Of a stretch of 64,000 nucleotides of DNA, positions 1 through 7,885 are shown piece after piece. The DNA is taken from positions 1,488,001 through 1,552,000 of the forward strand of contig CAWUFC020000001.1 in the NCBI GenBank assembly GCA_963921335.3, written 5' to 3'. The translations under genes were made by a program, and so were the position numbers. Source of the DNA: CAWUFC02 sp963921335. Its GTDB lineage: Bacteria; Pseudomonadota; Gammaproteobacteria; Pseudomonadales; Halieaceae. The notes beneath the pieces were generated by a model. That model saw nothing but the letters and a program-made list of their open reading frames with translations, had not been told where the DNA came from and searched no databases. Numbering within the stretch: position 1 is the stretch's first letter; every line of letters starts with the position of its first letter.

Positions 1-422
1 TCCAGCAGCATCACACTGCTGGCCATGGGGCCCTTGATGTCTTTGCTAACCCGCGAGCGCGGACGACAAAGGATGGCTTTATCGCCCATGTCCCGGTTCA
101 GCAGCTCCCACACATCGGCAACCGCAAATACATCGGGGTCAATCACCAGGGCGCGGCCCTCATAGCCCATCAGCTGGGGCGGCATGAAGCGCAGTGGGGT
201 AAATGATTGCAGATCTTCCATGCGCCAGGCGCGCTGTACGCCATTACGCAGAAACAGCTCGCCTTCGCGGGCCGCCAGCCAGGGATGATCCTTGGTTTCA
301 ATAAACTTCACATCGAACTTGTCGTTGTGCTCGGAGAAGCGGCGCAACGCCCGCTCGCCAACGTGGGCACCGAGGATCTGCTTGTGGTTCGTATGTATAA
401 AGACGCAGGGTTTGGGGCTCAT
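1..422 (-). CDS. Glycosyltransferase-like protein, N-terminal part (runs off the window)
   Basis: An open frame reads leftwards from an ATG at 420-422 off the left edge, giving about 140 residues. It begins MSPKPCVFIHTNHKQILGAH and contains an acidic IDPDVFA segment near residue 95 (a DxD-like motif), followed by VADVWELLNRDMGDKAI. This pattern recalls nucleotide-sugar glycosyltransferases of the GT8 type, whose DxD motif binds the metal and sugar nucleotide; that assignment is tentative. The gene is divergent from the ribosomal superoperon. A possible promoter lies at 474-503. The missing C-terminus prevents a firm call, and a conserved protein of unknown function is the alternative. Confidence 0.55.
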   Translation of the reverse strand, partial: MSPKPCVFIHTNHKQILGAHVGERALRRFSEHNDKFDVKFIETKDHPWLAAREGELFLRNGVQRAWRMEDLQSFTPLRFMPPQLMGYEGRALVIDPDVFAVADVWELLNRDMGDKAILCRPRSRVSKDIKGPMASSVMLL

Positions 423-473
423 AGAGGGTATCGCTCCCGGCAAATAGCCTTTTCACAGTAAAAATAGGGCGGT

Positions 474-503
474 TTTATACCTGCTGACATCCTCTACTGA
501 CAG
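474..503 (-). promoter_or_regulatory. Possible promoter of the leftward glycosyltransferase-like gene
   Basis: On the minus strand CTGTCA (498-503) is followed after 18 bp by TATAAA (474-479). The -35 matches the consensus at four of six positions. The predicted start lies about 45 bases before the ATG. Weak evidence by inspection only. Confidence 0.35.
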
Positions 504-579
504 TGAATATGTCACAGTCTGCAGCGGCAGAATCCCGCCTTTTGATCCAGGTCAGGGCCCGAGTGGCATTATGCCCCAT

Positions 580-602
580 TTTTGATCAAAAAATGATCAA
601 AA
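580..602. repeat. Inverted repeat with two TGATCA palindromes
   Basis: TTTTGATCA (580-588) and TGATCAAAA (594-602) form a perfect 9-bp inverted repeat around a run of five A. It lies about 90 bp upstream of the rpsJ -35 box, between two divergent promoters. It may be a dimeric regulator site or simply AT-rich intergenic sequence. Confidence 0.5.
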
Positions 603-687
603 GTAGCTGGTTTGGCCTTATTTTCCCTCAAAACTTATTCGCGGGCAGCATGGCGTAAAAGTTACTGAATTTATTTGGAAATTGTCG

Positions 688-716
688 TTGACAGCCCCGG
701 GGGGCCTCATTAGAAT
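688..716 (+). promoter_or_regulatory. S10 operon promoter
   Basis: A perfect -35 box TTGACA (688-693) is separated by 17 bp from TAGAAT (711-716), a near-consensus -10. Transcription should begin near 723, leaving a leader of about 64 bases before the rpsJ GTG. That is much shorter than the E. coli S10 leader through which L4 autoregulates the operon. Confidence 0.8.
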
Positions 717-786
717 TCGCACTCCTTTTTCAGGGGGTACCTGTGCGTGCCTCTGGTTTTTATTTTTGTTTTAGGAGTTTGATCAA

Positions 787-1098
787 GTGCAAAACCAACG
801 AATTCGCATTCGCTTAAAAGCATTCGATCATCGCCTGATAGATTCGTCTACCCAGGAGATTGTTGAGACGGCACGCCGCACCGGCGCCCAGATTAAGGGC
901 CCGATTCCGCTGCCGACCCGCAAAGAGCGCTACACCGTCCTGATTTCACCACACGTGAACAAGGATGCCCGTGACCAGTACGAAATTCGTACCCACAAGC
1001 GCCTTCTGGATATCGTGGAGCCTACTGAGAAGACAGTAGACGCTCTGATGAAGTTGGATTTGGCAGCAGGTGTCGAAGTACAGATTAGTCTAGGTTAA
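787..1098 (+). CDS. rpsJ: 30S ribosomal protein S10
   Basis: This is the 103-residue S10 of the 30S head, also known as NusE, the partner of NusB in antitermination. The N-terminus MQNQRIRIRLKAFDHRLID and the segment SPHVNKDARDQYEIRTHKRL are family hallmarks, and the length is standard. Translation begins at a GTG preceded by AGGAG at 773-777. It is the first gene of the S10 operon. A 105-base gap containing a GC-rich hairpin separates it from rplC. Confidence 0.97.
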   Translation: MQNQRIRIRLKAFDHRLIDSSTQEIVETARRTGAQIKGPIPLPTRKERYTVLISPHVNKDARDQYEIRTHKRLLDIVEPTEKTVDALMKLDLAAGVEVQISLG

Positions 1099-1112
1099 AA
1101 AAATCCAGACCA

Positions 1113-1139
1113 GCCCCCGGACAAGTGGCACCCGGGGGC
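1113..1139 (+). promoter_or_regulatory. GC-rich hairpin between rpsJ and rplC
   Basis: GCCCCCGG (1113-1120) pairs with CCGGGGGC (1132-1139) across an 11-base loop. No T-run follows, so it is not a canonical intrinsic terminator. It may stabilise the rpsJ mRNA end or attenuate transcription. Confidence 0.5.
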
Positions 1140-1203
1140 GTGTAACGCTCAGAGATGAGCGGCCATAGAGGGTATTAGCCCCGTACACTGAGAGGTTAGC
1201 AAA

Positions 1204-1839
1204 ATGACTATTGGCTTAGTCGGCCGTAAGTCCGGTATGACTCGTGTGTTTACCGACGACGGCGCATCAATTCCGGTAACTGTGATTGAGGTAGAGCCCA
1301 ATCGCGTTACTCAGGTCAAAGACGCAGACAGCGATGGCTATCGTGCCATCCAGGTAACGACGGGTTCCCGTCGCGCCAATCGCGTCAGCAAATCAGCAGC
1401 GGGACATTATTCCAAGGCGGGCGTTGAAGCCGGTCGTGGCCTGTGGGAATTCCGCCTGGAAGACGCTGACGAGGCTCCCGAAGTGGGCGCCGAGATCACC
1501 GTAGAATCATTTGAAGCTGGCCAGAAAGTCGATGTGGCCGGTAAATCCAAGGGTAAAGGTTTCCAGGGTGCTGTGAAGCGCTGGAACTTCAGCATGCAGG
1601 ATGCTACCCATGGTAACTCTATTTCTCACCGGGCTCCCGGTTCCATTGGGCAGTGCCAGACTCCGGGGCGCGTGTTCAAGGGTAAGAAGATGGCCGGCCA
1701 TATGGGTGCTGAAAATGTCACAACCCAGGGGCTGGAAGTTGTTCGAGTAGACGCTGAGCGCAATTTGCTGCTCATCAAGGGAGCCGTCCCCGGCGCTCCG
1801 GGCGGAGACGTTGTCGTACGTCCCGCGGTCAAAGGATAA
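1204..1839 (+). CDS. rplC: 50S ribosomal protein L3
   Basis: This 211-residue L3 is an early-assembly 23S rRNA binder whose long loop reaches the peptidyl-transferase centre. The signature GSIGQCQTPGRVFKGKKMAG (about residues 146-165) lies in that loop and includes the glutamine region methylated by PrmB in E. coli. The N-terminus MTIGLVGRKSGMTRVFTDDG is typical. The ATG follows GAGAGG. It is the second gene of the S10 operon, 20 bp before rplD. Confidence 0.97.
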   Translation: MTIGLVGRKSGMTRVFTDDGASIPVTVIEVEPNRVTQVKDADSDGYRAIQVTTGSRRANRVSKSAAGHYSKAGVEAGRGLWEFRLEDADEAPEVGAEITVESFEAGQKVDVAGKSKGKGFQGAVKRWNFSMQDATHGNSISHRAPGSIGQCQTPGRVFKGKKMAGHMGAENVTTQGLEVVRVDAERNLLLIKGAVPGAPGGDVVVRPAVKG

Positions 1840-1858
1840 GGTTTAGAGGGTCTCAACA

Positions 1859-2476
1859 GTGGAATTGAGCATAGTTAAGTCGGGTAACGCAGATGCGGGC
1901 AAAGTGTCCGTGTCCGACGTTGCCTTTGCACGTGAGTATAACGAGGACCTGGTACACCAGGTTGTTACTGCCTACCTGGCAGGCGCTCGTCAGGGTACTC
2001 GTGCACAGAAGAATCGCAGCGCAGTCAGCGGTGGTGGCAAGAAGCCATGGCGTCAGAAGGGCACAGGTCGTGCTCGCGCCGGCACCATCCGTTCGCCGAT
2101 CTGGCGCAGTGGTGGTGTGACCTTTGCGGCGCAACCGCAAGATCACTCCCAGAAAGTTAATCGCAAGATGTATCGTGCAGCCCTGCGCTCCATCATGTCT
2201 GAGCTGGCCCGCCAGGATCGCCTGGTTGTGGTTGAGAGTCTCGACGTGGAAGAGCCCAAGACCAAGCTGCTGGTTAAGCAGCTGTCTGACTTCGGTCTCG
2301 ACAATGTGCTGATCGTCTCTGCTGAAGTGGGTGAAAACCTGTATCTGGCGGCGCGCAACCTGCACAAGGTTGATGTGCGCGATGTCGATGCAGTAGATCC
2401 CGTTAGCCTGATTGCCTACGACAAGGTCATGGTGACTGTCGATGCGGTCAAGAAGTTTGAGGAGATGCTGGGATGA
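1859..2476 (+). CDS. rplD: 50S ribosomal protein L4
   Basis: This 205-residue L4 has a globular domain and an extended loop lining the exit tunnel. Family marks include RAQKNRSAVSGGGKKPWRQKG and SPIWRSGGVTFAAQPQDHS. The start is a GTG (1859), giving MELSIVKSG as in E. coli. In E. coli L4 represses its own operon through a leader; no leader of that size is visible here. The stop overlaps the rplW start as ATGA, indicating translational coupling. Confidence 0.97.
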   Translation: MELSIVKSGNADAGKVSVSDVAFAREYNEDLVHQVVTAYLAGARQGTRAQKNRSAVSGGGKKPWRQKGTGRARAGTIRSPIWRSGGVTFAAQPQDHSQKVNRKMYRAALRSIMSELARQDRLVVVESLDVEEPKTKLLVKQLSDFGLDNVLIVSAEVGENLYLAARNLHKVDVRDVDAVDPVSLIAYDKVMVTVDAVKKFEEMLG

Positions 2477-2769
2477 ACCAGGAGCGCGTATTTCAAGTGC
2501 TGGTAGGTCCGCACATTTCCGAGAAAGCGGCCATCGTTGCTGATGCCAACAACCAGTACGTATTCAAGGTTGCGGTTGATGCAACCAAGCTGGAAGTGAA
2601 AAAGGCCGTTGAGCAGCTGTTCAAGGTGAATGTCGCCGACGTTCAAACCCTGAAGGTAAAGGGCAAGGTGAAGCGTAACCGCTACGGTTTCTCTACTCGC
2701 CCCAGCTGGAAGAAAGCCTATGTACGTCTGGAGCAGGGTCAGGACATCGACTTTGCCGTGGCTGAATAA
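2473..2769 (+). CDS. rplW: 50S ribosomal protein L23
   Basis: This 98-residue L23 sits at the tunnel exit and docks trigger factor and SRP. Visible hallmarks are VLVGPHISEKAA at residues 10-21, the hydrophobic strand NQYVFKVA and the C-terminal RPSWKKAYVRLEQGQDIDF. The ATG overlaps the rplD stop by four bases. rplB follows after 14 bp. Confidence 0.97.
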   Translation: MNQERVFQVLVGPHISEKAAIVADANNQYVFKVAVDATKLEVKKAVEQLFKVNVADVQTLKVKGKVKRNRYGFSTRPSWKKAYVRLEQGQDIDFAVAE

Positions 2770-2783
2770 GGAGTTGGTTGAAG

Positions 2784-3610
2784 ATGGCAATTGTTAAAAG
2801 AAAACCTACTTCCCCCGGGCGTCGTCATGTCGTCAGCGTGGTTAGTGAGGATCTGCACAAAGGTGCTCCTTACAAGCCGCTGCTGGAGAAGAAGAGCAAA
2901 AACGGTGGTCGTAACAATAACGGTCGCATCACCACGCGCCACATTGGCGGTGGTCACAAGCAGCATTACCGCGTTATTGACTTCAAGCGCACCAAGGACG
3001 GTATCCCCGCCGAGGTTGAGCGCATTGAGTACGATCCCAACCGCACCGCACACATTGCGCTGCTGAAGTACGCCGACGGTGAGCGTCGCTACGTGATTGC
3101 ACCCAAGGGTGTTAAAGCTGGCGATCAGCTGCAGAGCGGTGACACCGCTCCGATCAAGGTGGGTAACTGCCTGCCGCTGCGCAACATTCCGGTGGGTTCT
3201 GTTGTACACGCGATCGAACTGAAGCCTGGCAAGGGCGCACAGATGGCGCGTAGCGCCGGTGCTTCCGTGCAGCTGGTAGCGCGTGAAGGTCAGCATGCCA
3301 CCCTGCGTCTGCGTAGTGGTGAAATGCGCAAGGTACTGGCGGAATGCCGTGCCACCTGGGCGAAGTGTCCAACAGCGAACACAGCCTGCGCAAATTGGGT
3401 AAAGCCGGTGCTGCTCGCTGGCGCGGTGTTCGCCCCACGGTTCGCGGTGTTGCCATGAACCCGGTTGATCACCCTCATGGTGGTGGTGAAGGTCGTACTT
3501 CTGGTGGTCGTCACCCTGTGTCGCCCTGGGGTACCCCGACCAAGGGTTACAAGACTCGTAAGAATAAGCGTACAGACAAGCTGATTGTCCGTCGTCGCGG
3601 TAAGAAGTAA
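2784..3610 (+). CDS. rplB: 50S ribosomal protein L2, interrupted by an apparent 1-base deletion
   Basis: L2 is essential for subunit association and peptidyl transfer. The frame from ATG 2784 (MAIVKRKPTSPGRRHVVSV) matches L2 up to codon 191 (3354-3356), then becomes nonsense. From 3357 the +2 frame continues as LGEVSNSEHSLRKLGKAGA and on through NPVDHPHGGGEG, the motif with the conserved catalytic-centre histidine, to the stop at 3608-3610. Adding one C to the CC at 3355-3356 (ACC CTG) restores a protein of about 275 residues. Because the gene is essential and both halves are perfectly conserved, a sequencing error is most likely. ATG 2784 is chosen over an in-frame start two codons upstream because it matches the family N-terminus. 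Confidence 0.93.
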
Positions 3611-3625
3611 GAGAGGATAGATAAA

Positions 3626-3898
3626 GTGCCACGTTCACTGAAAAAAGGTCCTTTTATTGACCTGCACCTTCTGAAGAAGGTCGAAGCCGCGGTTGAAGCA
3701 AACGATCGCCGTCCGATCAAGACCTGGTCGCGCCGTTCAATGGTTTCTCCGGATATGGTTGGTCTGACTATCGCTGTACACAACGGTCGTCAGCACGTGC
3801 CCGTACTGATCAACGAAGACATGGTTGGTCACAAGCTGGGTGAATTTGCGGCAACGCGTACCTACAAGGGTCACGTTGCGGACAAGAAAGCACGCTAA
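3626..3898 (+). CDS. rpsS: 30S ribosomal protein S19
   Basis: This 90-residue S19 binds the 30S head with S13. It begins at a GTG (3626): PRSLKKGPFIDLHLLKKVE is the family N-terminus, and RSMVSPDMVGLTIAVHNGRQ and LGEFAATRTYKGHVADKK follow. A GAGAGGA ribosome-binding site lies at 3611-3617. It is the fifth gene of the S10 operon, just after rplB. Confidence 0.97.
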   Translation: MPRSLKKGPFIDLHLLKKVEAAVEANDRRPIKTWSRRSMVSPDMVGLTIAVHNGRQHVPVLINEDMVGHKLGEFAATRTYKGHVADKKAR

Positions 3899-3915
3899 GG
3901 GCCGAGGAGTTAGTG

Positions 3916-4254
3916 ATGGAAGTTCAAGCAAGACTAAAAGGCGCGCGCATCTCTGCACAGAAAGCCCGCCTGGTTGCTGATCAGGTTCGCGGCAAGGGTG
4001 TGGAAGAGGCCCTCAATGTGCTGACTTACAGCAACAAGAAGGCTGCGCACATTATTAAGAAGATTCTGGACTCGGCGATTGCCAATGCCGAGAACAACGA
4101 AGGTGCCGATGTGGACGAGCTGACAGTGTCCAGCATCTTTGTAGACGAGGGTATGACCATGAAGCGTTTGCGTCCGCGGGCCAAAGGCCGTGCTGACCGC
4201 ATTTTCAAGCGCAGCTGTCATATCACAGTAAAAGTCGCTGACGGCGAAGACTGA
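3916..4254 (+). CDS. rplV: 50S ribosomal protein L22
   Basis: This 112-residue L22 has a beta-hairpin extending into the exit tunnel. It shows LKGARISAQKARLVADQVRG near the N-terminus and FVDEGMTMKRLRPRAKGRAD (about residues 76-95), the hairpin region where macrolide-resistance mutations occur in other species. ATG 3916 is preferred to the GTG three bases upstream because GAGGAG at 3904-3909 is then six bases away and the N-terminus matches the family. Confidence 0.96.
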   Translation: MEVQARLKGARISAQKARLVADQVRGKGVEEALNVLTYSNKKAAHIIKKILDSAIANAENNEGADVDELTVSSIFVDEGMTMKRLRPRAKGRADRIFKRSCHITVKVADGED

Positions 4255-4271
4255 GTTTAGGAGACGACCAC

Positions 4272-4946
4272 ATGGGTCAAAAAGTACATCCAACTGGCAT
4301 TCGACTGGGCATTGTTAAAGACCACAACTCGGTCTGGTATGCCGACAGCAAGAACTACTCCAAGCAGTTGATCACTGATCTGGAAGTTCGTGAATACGTA
4401 GAGAAAGCCCTGGAGCACGCTTCAGTCAGCCGTGTCGTGATCGAGCGTCCGGCGCAGACTGCGCGCATCACCATTCACACTGCCCGTCCCGGTATTGTGA
4501 TTGGTAAAAAGGGTGAAGATGTCGACAAGCTGCGTAAGCAGCTGAGTGACAAGATGGGTGTGCCCGTGCACATCAACATCGAAGAAATTCGCAAGCCCGA
4601 TCTGGACGCCAAGCTGGTTGCCCAGAACGTGGCCCAGCAGCTGGAGCGTCGTGTGATGTTCCGCCGCGCTATGAGGCGGGTTGTACAGAATGCCATGCGC
4701 CAGGGCGCTGAAGGCATCAAGGTGCAGGTAGCAGGCCGCCTTGGCGGTGCTGAAATTGCCCGTACCGAATGGTACCGCGAAGGTCGTGTGCCTCTGCACA
4801 CCCTGCGCGCAGACATTGATTACGCCACTTACGAGGCCAGCACTACCTACGGCATCCTGGGCGTAAAAGTATGGATTTTCAAAGGCGAAGTGATCGGCAC
4901 TGAAGAGCAGACCGAAGCGCCCGCGAAGAAGACAGCAACTAATTAA
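4272..4946 (+). CDS. rpsC: 30S ribosomal protein S3
   Basis: This 224-residue S3 has the N-terminal MGQKVHPTGIRLGIVKDHNS, a KH domain with the GKKGEDVDKLRK loop (about residues 78-89), and the C-terminal half with WYREGRVPLHTLRADIDYAT. It lines the mRNA entry tunnel and contributes to ribosomal helicase activity. The tail EEQTEAPAKKTATN is lineage-variable. The ATG follows AGGAGAC at 4259-4265. Confidence 0.97.
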   Translation: MGQKVHPTGIRLGIVKDHNSVWYADSKNYSKQLITDLEVREYVEKALEHASVSRVVIERPAQTARITIHTARPGIVIGKKGEDVDKLRKQLSDKMGVPVHINIEEIRKPDLDAKLVAQNVAQQLERRVMFRRAMRRVVQNAMRQGAEGIKVQVAGRLGGAEIARTEWYREGRVPLHTLRADIDYATYEASTTYGILGVKVWIFKGEVIGTEEQTEAPAKKTATN

Positions 4947-4957
4947 GGGTTACGCAG

Positions 4958-5371
4958 ATGCTTCAACCAAAGCGTACTAAATTTCGCAAAATGCAGAAGG
5001 GCCGTAACCGTGGCCTGGCGCATCGCGGCAGCAAGGTCAGCTTCGGCGAATATGGCCTGAAGGCTTTGGGCCGTGGTCGTATCACTGCCCGTCAGATCGA
5101 AGCTGCACGTCGTGCCATGACTCGTCACATTAAGCGTGGCGGAAAAATCTGGATTCGTGTGTTCCCGGACAAGCCGATTACCACCAAGCCCCTGGAAGTA
5201 CGTCAGGGTAAAGGTAAGGGTAACGTCGAGTACTGGGTTGCGCAGATTCAGCCAGGCAAGATGCTGTACGAAGTACAGGGTGTATCTGAAGAGCTGGCGC
5301 GTGAAGCGTTCACTCTGGCAGCTGCCAAGATTCCCGTTGAAACCACTTTTGTTAAACGGTCGGTGATGTAA
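4958..5371 (+). CDS. rplP: 50S ribosomal protein L16
   Basis: This 137-residue L16 binds near the A-site tRNA elbow. MLQPKRTKFRKMQKGRNRGL and GRITARQIEAARRAMTRHIK are diagnostic. The stop shares a base with the next start (TAATG), so rplP and rpmC are probably translationally coupled. The conserved arginine region around residue 81 (VFPDKPITTKP), hydroxylated by YcfD in E. coli, is present. Confidence 0.97.
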   Translation: MLQPKRTKFRKMQKGRNRGLAHRGSKVSFGEYGLKALGRGRITARQIEAARRAMTRHIKRGGKIWIRVFPDKPITTKPLEVRQGKGKGNVEYWVAQIQPGKMLYEVQGVSEELAREAFTLAAAKIPVETTFVKRSVM

Positions 5372-5562
5372 TGAAAGCAAGTGAACTGCGTGACAAGTCC
5401 GCTGAGGACCTGAACAAGGAACTGCTCTCCCTGCGGGAAGAGGGCTTCAAGCTGCGCATGCAAAAAGCGACGGGTCAGCTGGCCCAGACGCACCTGCTGA
5501 AGCAGAACCAGCGCGATATCGCACGCGTTAAGACCGTGCTGACGCAAAAGGCAGGAGAGTAA
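5371..5562 (+). CDS. rpmC: 50S ribosomal protein L29
   Basis: This 63-residue L29 is a two-helix protein at the tunnel exit next to L23. It begins MKASELRDKSAEDLNKELL and contains FKLRMQKATGQLAQTHLLKQ, the family core. The start overlaps the rplP stop by one base, and rpsQ starts four bases after its stop. Confidence 0.96.
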   Translation: MKASELRDKSAEDLNKELLSLREEGFKLRMQKATGQLAQTHLLKQNQRDIARVKTVLTQKAGE

Positions 5563-5565
5563 GAC

Positions 5566-5832
5566 ATGGCTGAAGTTCAGAGCAGTGCACGCACGGCAAC
5601 TGGCCGTGTAGTGAGCAACAAGATGGACAAGACGGTAACCGTCCTGATCGAGCGTCGTGTGAAGCACCCGGTGTATGGCAAGTACATCACCCGTTCTTCC
5701 AAGATTCACGCGCACGATGAAAACAACGAGTGCGGCATGGGCGATACGGTAACGGTTGCGGAAACGCGTCCGATTTCCAAGTCCAAGAGCTGGACTCTGG
5801 TAAAGATTGAAGAAAGCGCCACCCAGGTTTAA
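5566..5832 (+). CDS. rpsQ: 30S ribosomal protein S17
   Basis: This 88-residue S17 has an OB fold and is a primary binder of 16S rRNA. The core RVVSNKMDKTVTVLIERRVK and VKHPVYGKYITRSSKIHAHD are clear. The ATG lies three bases after the rpmC stop, with GGAGAG at 5554-5559 as ribosome-binding site. It ends the S10 operon in the classical E. coli division, and rplN follows after 26 bp with no obvious terminator. Confidence 0.96.
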   Translation: MAEVQSSARTATGRVVSNKMDKTVTVLIERRVKHPVYGKYITRSSKIHAHDENNECGMGDTVTVAETRPISKSKSWTLVKIEESATQV

Positions 5833-5858
5833 GCGCATTTAGAGGCTTGGAGTAGAAG

Positions 5859-6227
5859 ATGATTCAAACAGAATCCTATTTGGACGTAGCCGACAACAGC
5901 GGTGCTCGTCGTGTTATGTGCATCAAGGTGTTGGGTGGCTCCAAGCGTCGTTATGCGCGTGTGGGTGACCTGATCAAAGTAAGCGTTAAGGAAGCAATTC
6001 CCCGCGGCAAGGTCAAAAAAGGCCAGGTTATGAACGCAGTTGTGGTGCGCACCAAGAAAGGTGTTCGTCGCCAGGACGGTTCCCTGATCAAGTTTGACGA
6101 CAACGCTGCCGTGCTGTTGAACGCACAGAATGCGCCCGTCGGTACCCGGATCTTTGGCCCGGTAACCCGCGAGCTGCGCGGCGAGCAGTTTATGAAGATT
6201 ATTTCTCTGGCTCCGGAAGTACTGTAG
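5859..6227 (+). CDS. rplN: 50S ribosomal protein L14
   Basis: This 122-residue L14, first gene of the spc part, sits at the subunit interface and forms a bridge with 16S rRNA. It begins MIQTESYLDVADNSGARRVM and contains GDLIKVSVKEAIPRGKVKKG and IFGPVTRELRGEQFMKIISL. The length is standard. No separate spc promoter was recognised in the 26 bp before it, so readthrough from the S10 promoter is likely. Confidence 0.97.
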   Translation: MIQTESYLDVADNSGARRVMCIKVLGGSKRRYARVGDLIKVSVKEAIPRGKVKKGQVMNAVVVRTKKGVRRQDGSLIKFDDNAAVLLNAQNAPVGTRIFGPVTRELRGEQFMKIISLAPEVL

Positions 6228-6254
6228 CCGGACTTAGCAGAGAGAGGACGAGAA

Positions 6255-6569
6255 ATGTTGAAGATCAAGCGTGACGATGAAGTGATTATCCTGGCCGGCA
6301 AGGACAAGGGTAAGCGCGGCAAGGTACGTAAGGTGCTGGACAACGGCAAAATGCTGGTGACCGGTATCAACATGGTTAAGAAGCACACCAAGCCTAACCC
6401 CCAGATGGGCGTGGCTGGCGGCATTGTTGAGCAGGAGGCGCCTATTCAGGCCTCTAATGTTGCGATTTTTAATCCCAGCACCAGCAAGGCAGACCGGGTG
6501 GGTTTCAAGGTGGATGGCGACACCAAGGTGCGCATCTTCAAATCCAGTGGTGAGGCGATAGACGCTTAA
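6255..6569 (+). CDS. rplX: 50S ribosomal protein L24
   Basis: This 104-residue L24 is an assembly initiator with a KOW motif (DDEVIILAGKDKGKRGKVRK, residues 7-26). Further marks are VTGINMVKKHTKPNP and the C-terminal GFKVDGDTKVRIFKSSGE. The ribosome-binding site is GAGAGGACG at 6241-6249. rplE follows after 15 bp. Confidence 0.97.
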   Translation: MLKIKRDDEVIILAGKDKGKRGKVRKVLDNGKMLVTGINMVKKHTKPNPQMGVAGGIVEQEAPIQASNVAIFNPSTSKADRVGFKVDGDTKVRIFKSSGEAIDA

Positions 6570-6584
6570 GCGGACGTAAAGACA

Positions 6585-7124
6585 ATGGCAACGCTGAAAG
6601 AAGTTTACAAGAACGACATCGCGCCCAAGCTGAAAGAAGAGCTGGGTCTCGATAACGTGATGGAAGTACCCCGTATTACCAAGATCACCCTGAACATGGG
6701 TGTGGGTGAAGCTCTGGGCGATAAGAAAGTCCTGGAGAACGCCGTTGGTGACATGGAGAAGATCGCCGGTCAGAAGCCGATCGTAACCAAGGCTCGCAAG
6801 TCTATTGCTGGCTTCAAGGTTCGTGAAGGTTGGCCGATCGGTTGCAAGGTAACCCTGCGCAGCGACCGCATGTACGAATTCCTGGAGCGCCTGATCAGCA
6901 TCGCGATTCCCCGGGTTCGTGACTTCCGCGGCATCAGCCCGAAGTCTTTTGACGGTCGCGGCAACTTCGCCATGGGTGTGACCGAGCAGATCATCTTCCC
7001 GGAAATTGATTATGACCAGGTTGACGCCCTGCGCGGTCTGGACATCACGATTACTACTACAGCTCGCACTGATGATGAAGGTCGCGCACTGCTGCGTGCT
7101 TTCAACTTCCCGCTGAAGAGCTGA
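6585..7124 (+). CDS. rplE: 50S ribosomal protein L5
   Basis: This 179-residue L5 binds 5S rRNA in the central protuberance and contacts the P-site tRNA. It shows the family segments EVPRITKITLNMGVGEA, ITKARKSIAGFKVREG-like VTKARKSIAGFKVREGWPIG, and FDGRGNFAMGVTEQIIFPEI. It lies between rplX and rpsN as in E. coli. Confidence 0.97.
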   Translation: MATLKEVYKNDIAPKLKEELGLDNVMEVPRITKITLNMGVGEALGDKKVLENAVGDMEKIAGQKPIVTKARKSIAGFKVREGWPIGCKVTLRSDRMYEFLERLISIAIPRVRDFRGISPKSFDGRGNFAMGVTEQIIFPEIDYDQVDALRGLDITITTTARTDDEGRALLRAFNFPLKS

Positions 7125-7143
7125 GCAAAGAGGCTAATAGAGT

Positions 7144-7449
7144 ATGGCTAAAAAATCGATGATTGCGCGTGAAGCTAAGCGAGCGCGTACGGTAGCAAAA
7201 TACGCAGCGAAGCGTGCTGAGTTGAAAGCAGTTATCAACTCCGTTGAAGCGAGCGACGAAGAGAAGTGGGATGCCCAGGTGAAGCTGCAGAAGCTGCCTC
7301 GCAACGCCAGCCCCGTTCGTCAGCAGCGCCGCTGTCAGGTTACCGGCCGCCCACACGCCGTTTATCGTAAGTTTGGCCTGTGCCGCAACAAGCTGCGTGA
7401 AGCAGCTATGCGCGGCGACGTGCCCGGTCTGGTTAAGGCCAGCTGGTAA
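7144..7449 (+). CDS. rpsN: 30S ribosomal protein S14 (long, zinc-free form)
   Basis: This 101-residue S14 binds the 30S head near S19. It is the long form typical of gammaproteobacteria and lacks the paired CxxC zinc motifs of the short form. LPRNASPVRQQRRCQVTGRP and the C-terminal LCRNKLREAAMRGDVPGLVK are diagnostic. The ATG at 7144 follows AGAGGCT. Confidence 0.97.
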   Translation: MAKKSMIAREAKRARTVAKYAAKRAELKAVINSVEASDEEKWDAQVKLQKLPRNASPVRQQRRCQVTGRPHAVYRKFGLCRNKLREAAMRGDVPGLVKASW

Positions 7450-7463
7450 GAGGAAGAACGACT

Positions 7464-7859
7464 ATGAGTATGCAAGATCCAGTTTCCGACATGCTGACCC
7501 GCATCCGCAATGCGCAGATGGCTGGTAAGACTACTGTTGATATCCCTGCTTCCAAGCTGAAGCTGGCGGTATGTGAAGTATTGAAGAGCGAAGGTTACAT
7601 CGAGGATGTGGCCCGTATCGAAAATGGTGCTAAAGCTGACCTGCGGGTCAACCTGAAGTACTTCGGCGGCAAGCCGGTTATCGCTGAGATTGATCGCGCC
7701 AGCCGTCCTGGTCTGCGCAGCTACAAAGGCAAAGATGAGCTGCCTAGCGTGCGCGCTGGCCTGGGTGTGGCGATTGTCTCCACCAGCCAGGGTGTGATGA
7801 CTGATCGTGCTGCTCGCGCTGCCGGTGTCGGCGGTGAAGTAATTTGCACCGTATTCTAA
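7464..7859 (+). CDS. rpsH: 30S ribosomal protein S8
   Basis: This 131-residue S8 is a primary 16S rRNA binder and, in E. coli, represses the spc operon by binding near rplE. MSMQDPVSDMLTRIRNAQMA and the C-terminal VSTSQGVMTDRAARAAGVGG match the family. The first ATG is chosen because the MSMQDP N-terminus is conserved. I did not identify an S8-binding mimic near rplE by eye. Confidence 0.97.
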   Translation: MSMQDPVSDMLTRIRNAQMAGKTTVDIPASKLKLAVCEVLKSEGYIEDVARIENGAKADLRVNLKYFGGKPVIAEIDRASRPGLRSYKGKDELPSVRAGLGVAIVSTSQGVMTDRAARAAGVGGEVICTVF

Positions 7860-7885
7860 ACACGAGTATTTGAAGAGCGTCCACT

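Larger units (their letters stand above)
423..786. other. Intergenic region between the divergent gene and rpsJ
   Basis: This 364-base stretch carries no convincing gene. It holds a possible promoter for the leftward gene (474-503), a 9-bp inverted repeat around paired TGATCA sites (580-602), the strong rpsJ promoter (688-716) and a leader of about 64 bases. No tuf or other str-operon gene is present directly upstream of rpsJ. Confidence 0.7.

Noticed and set aside
580..602. FNR-type site TTGAT-N4-ATCAA
   Set aside because: The half sites are nine bases apart rather than four, so it does not fit the FNR pattern.
2739..3638. Long open frame (299 codons) antisense to rplB
   Set aside because: It mirrors conserved ribosomal-protein codons on the other strand, has no ribosome-binding site and no recognisable motif.
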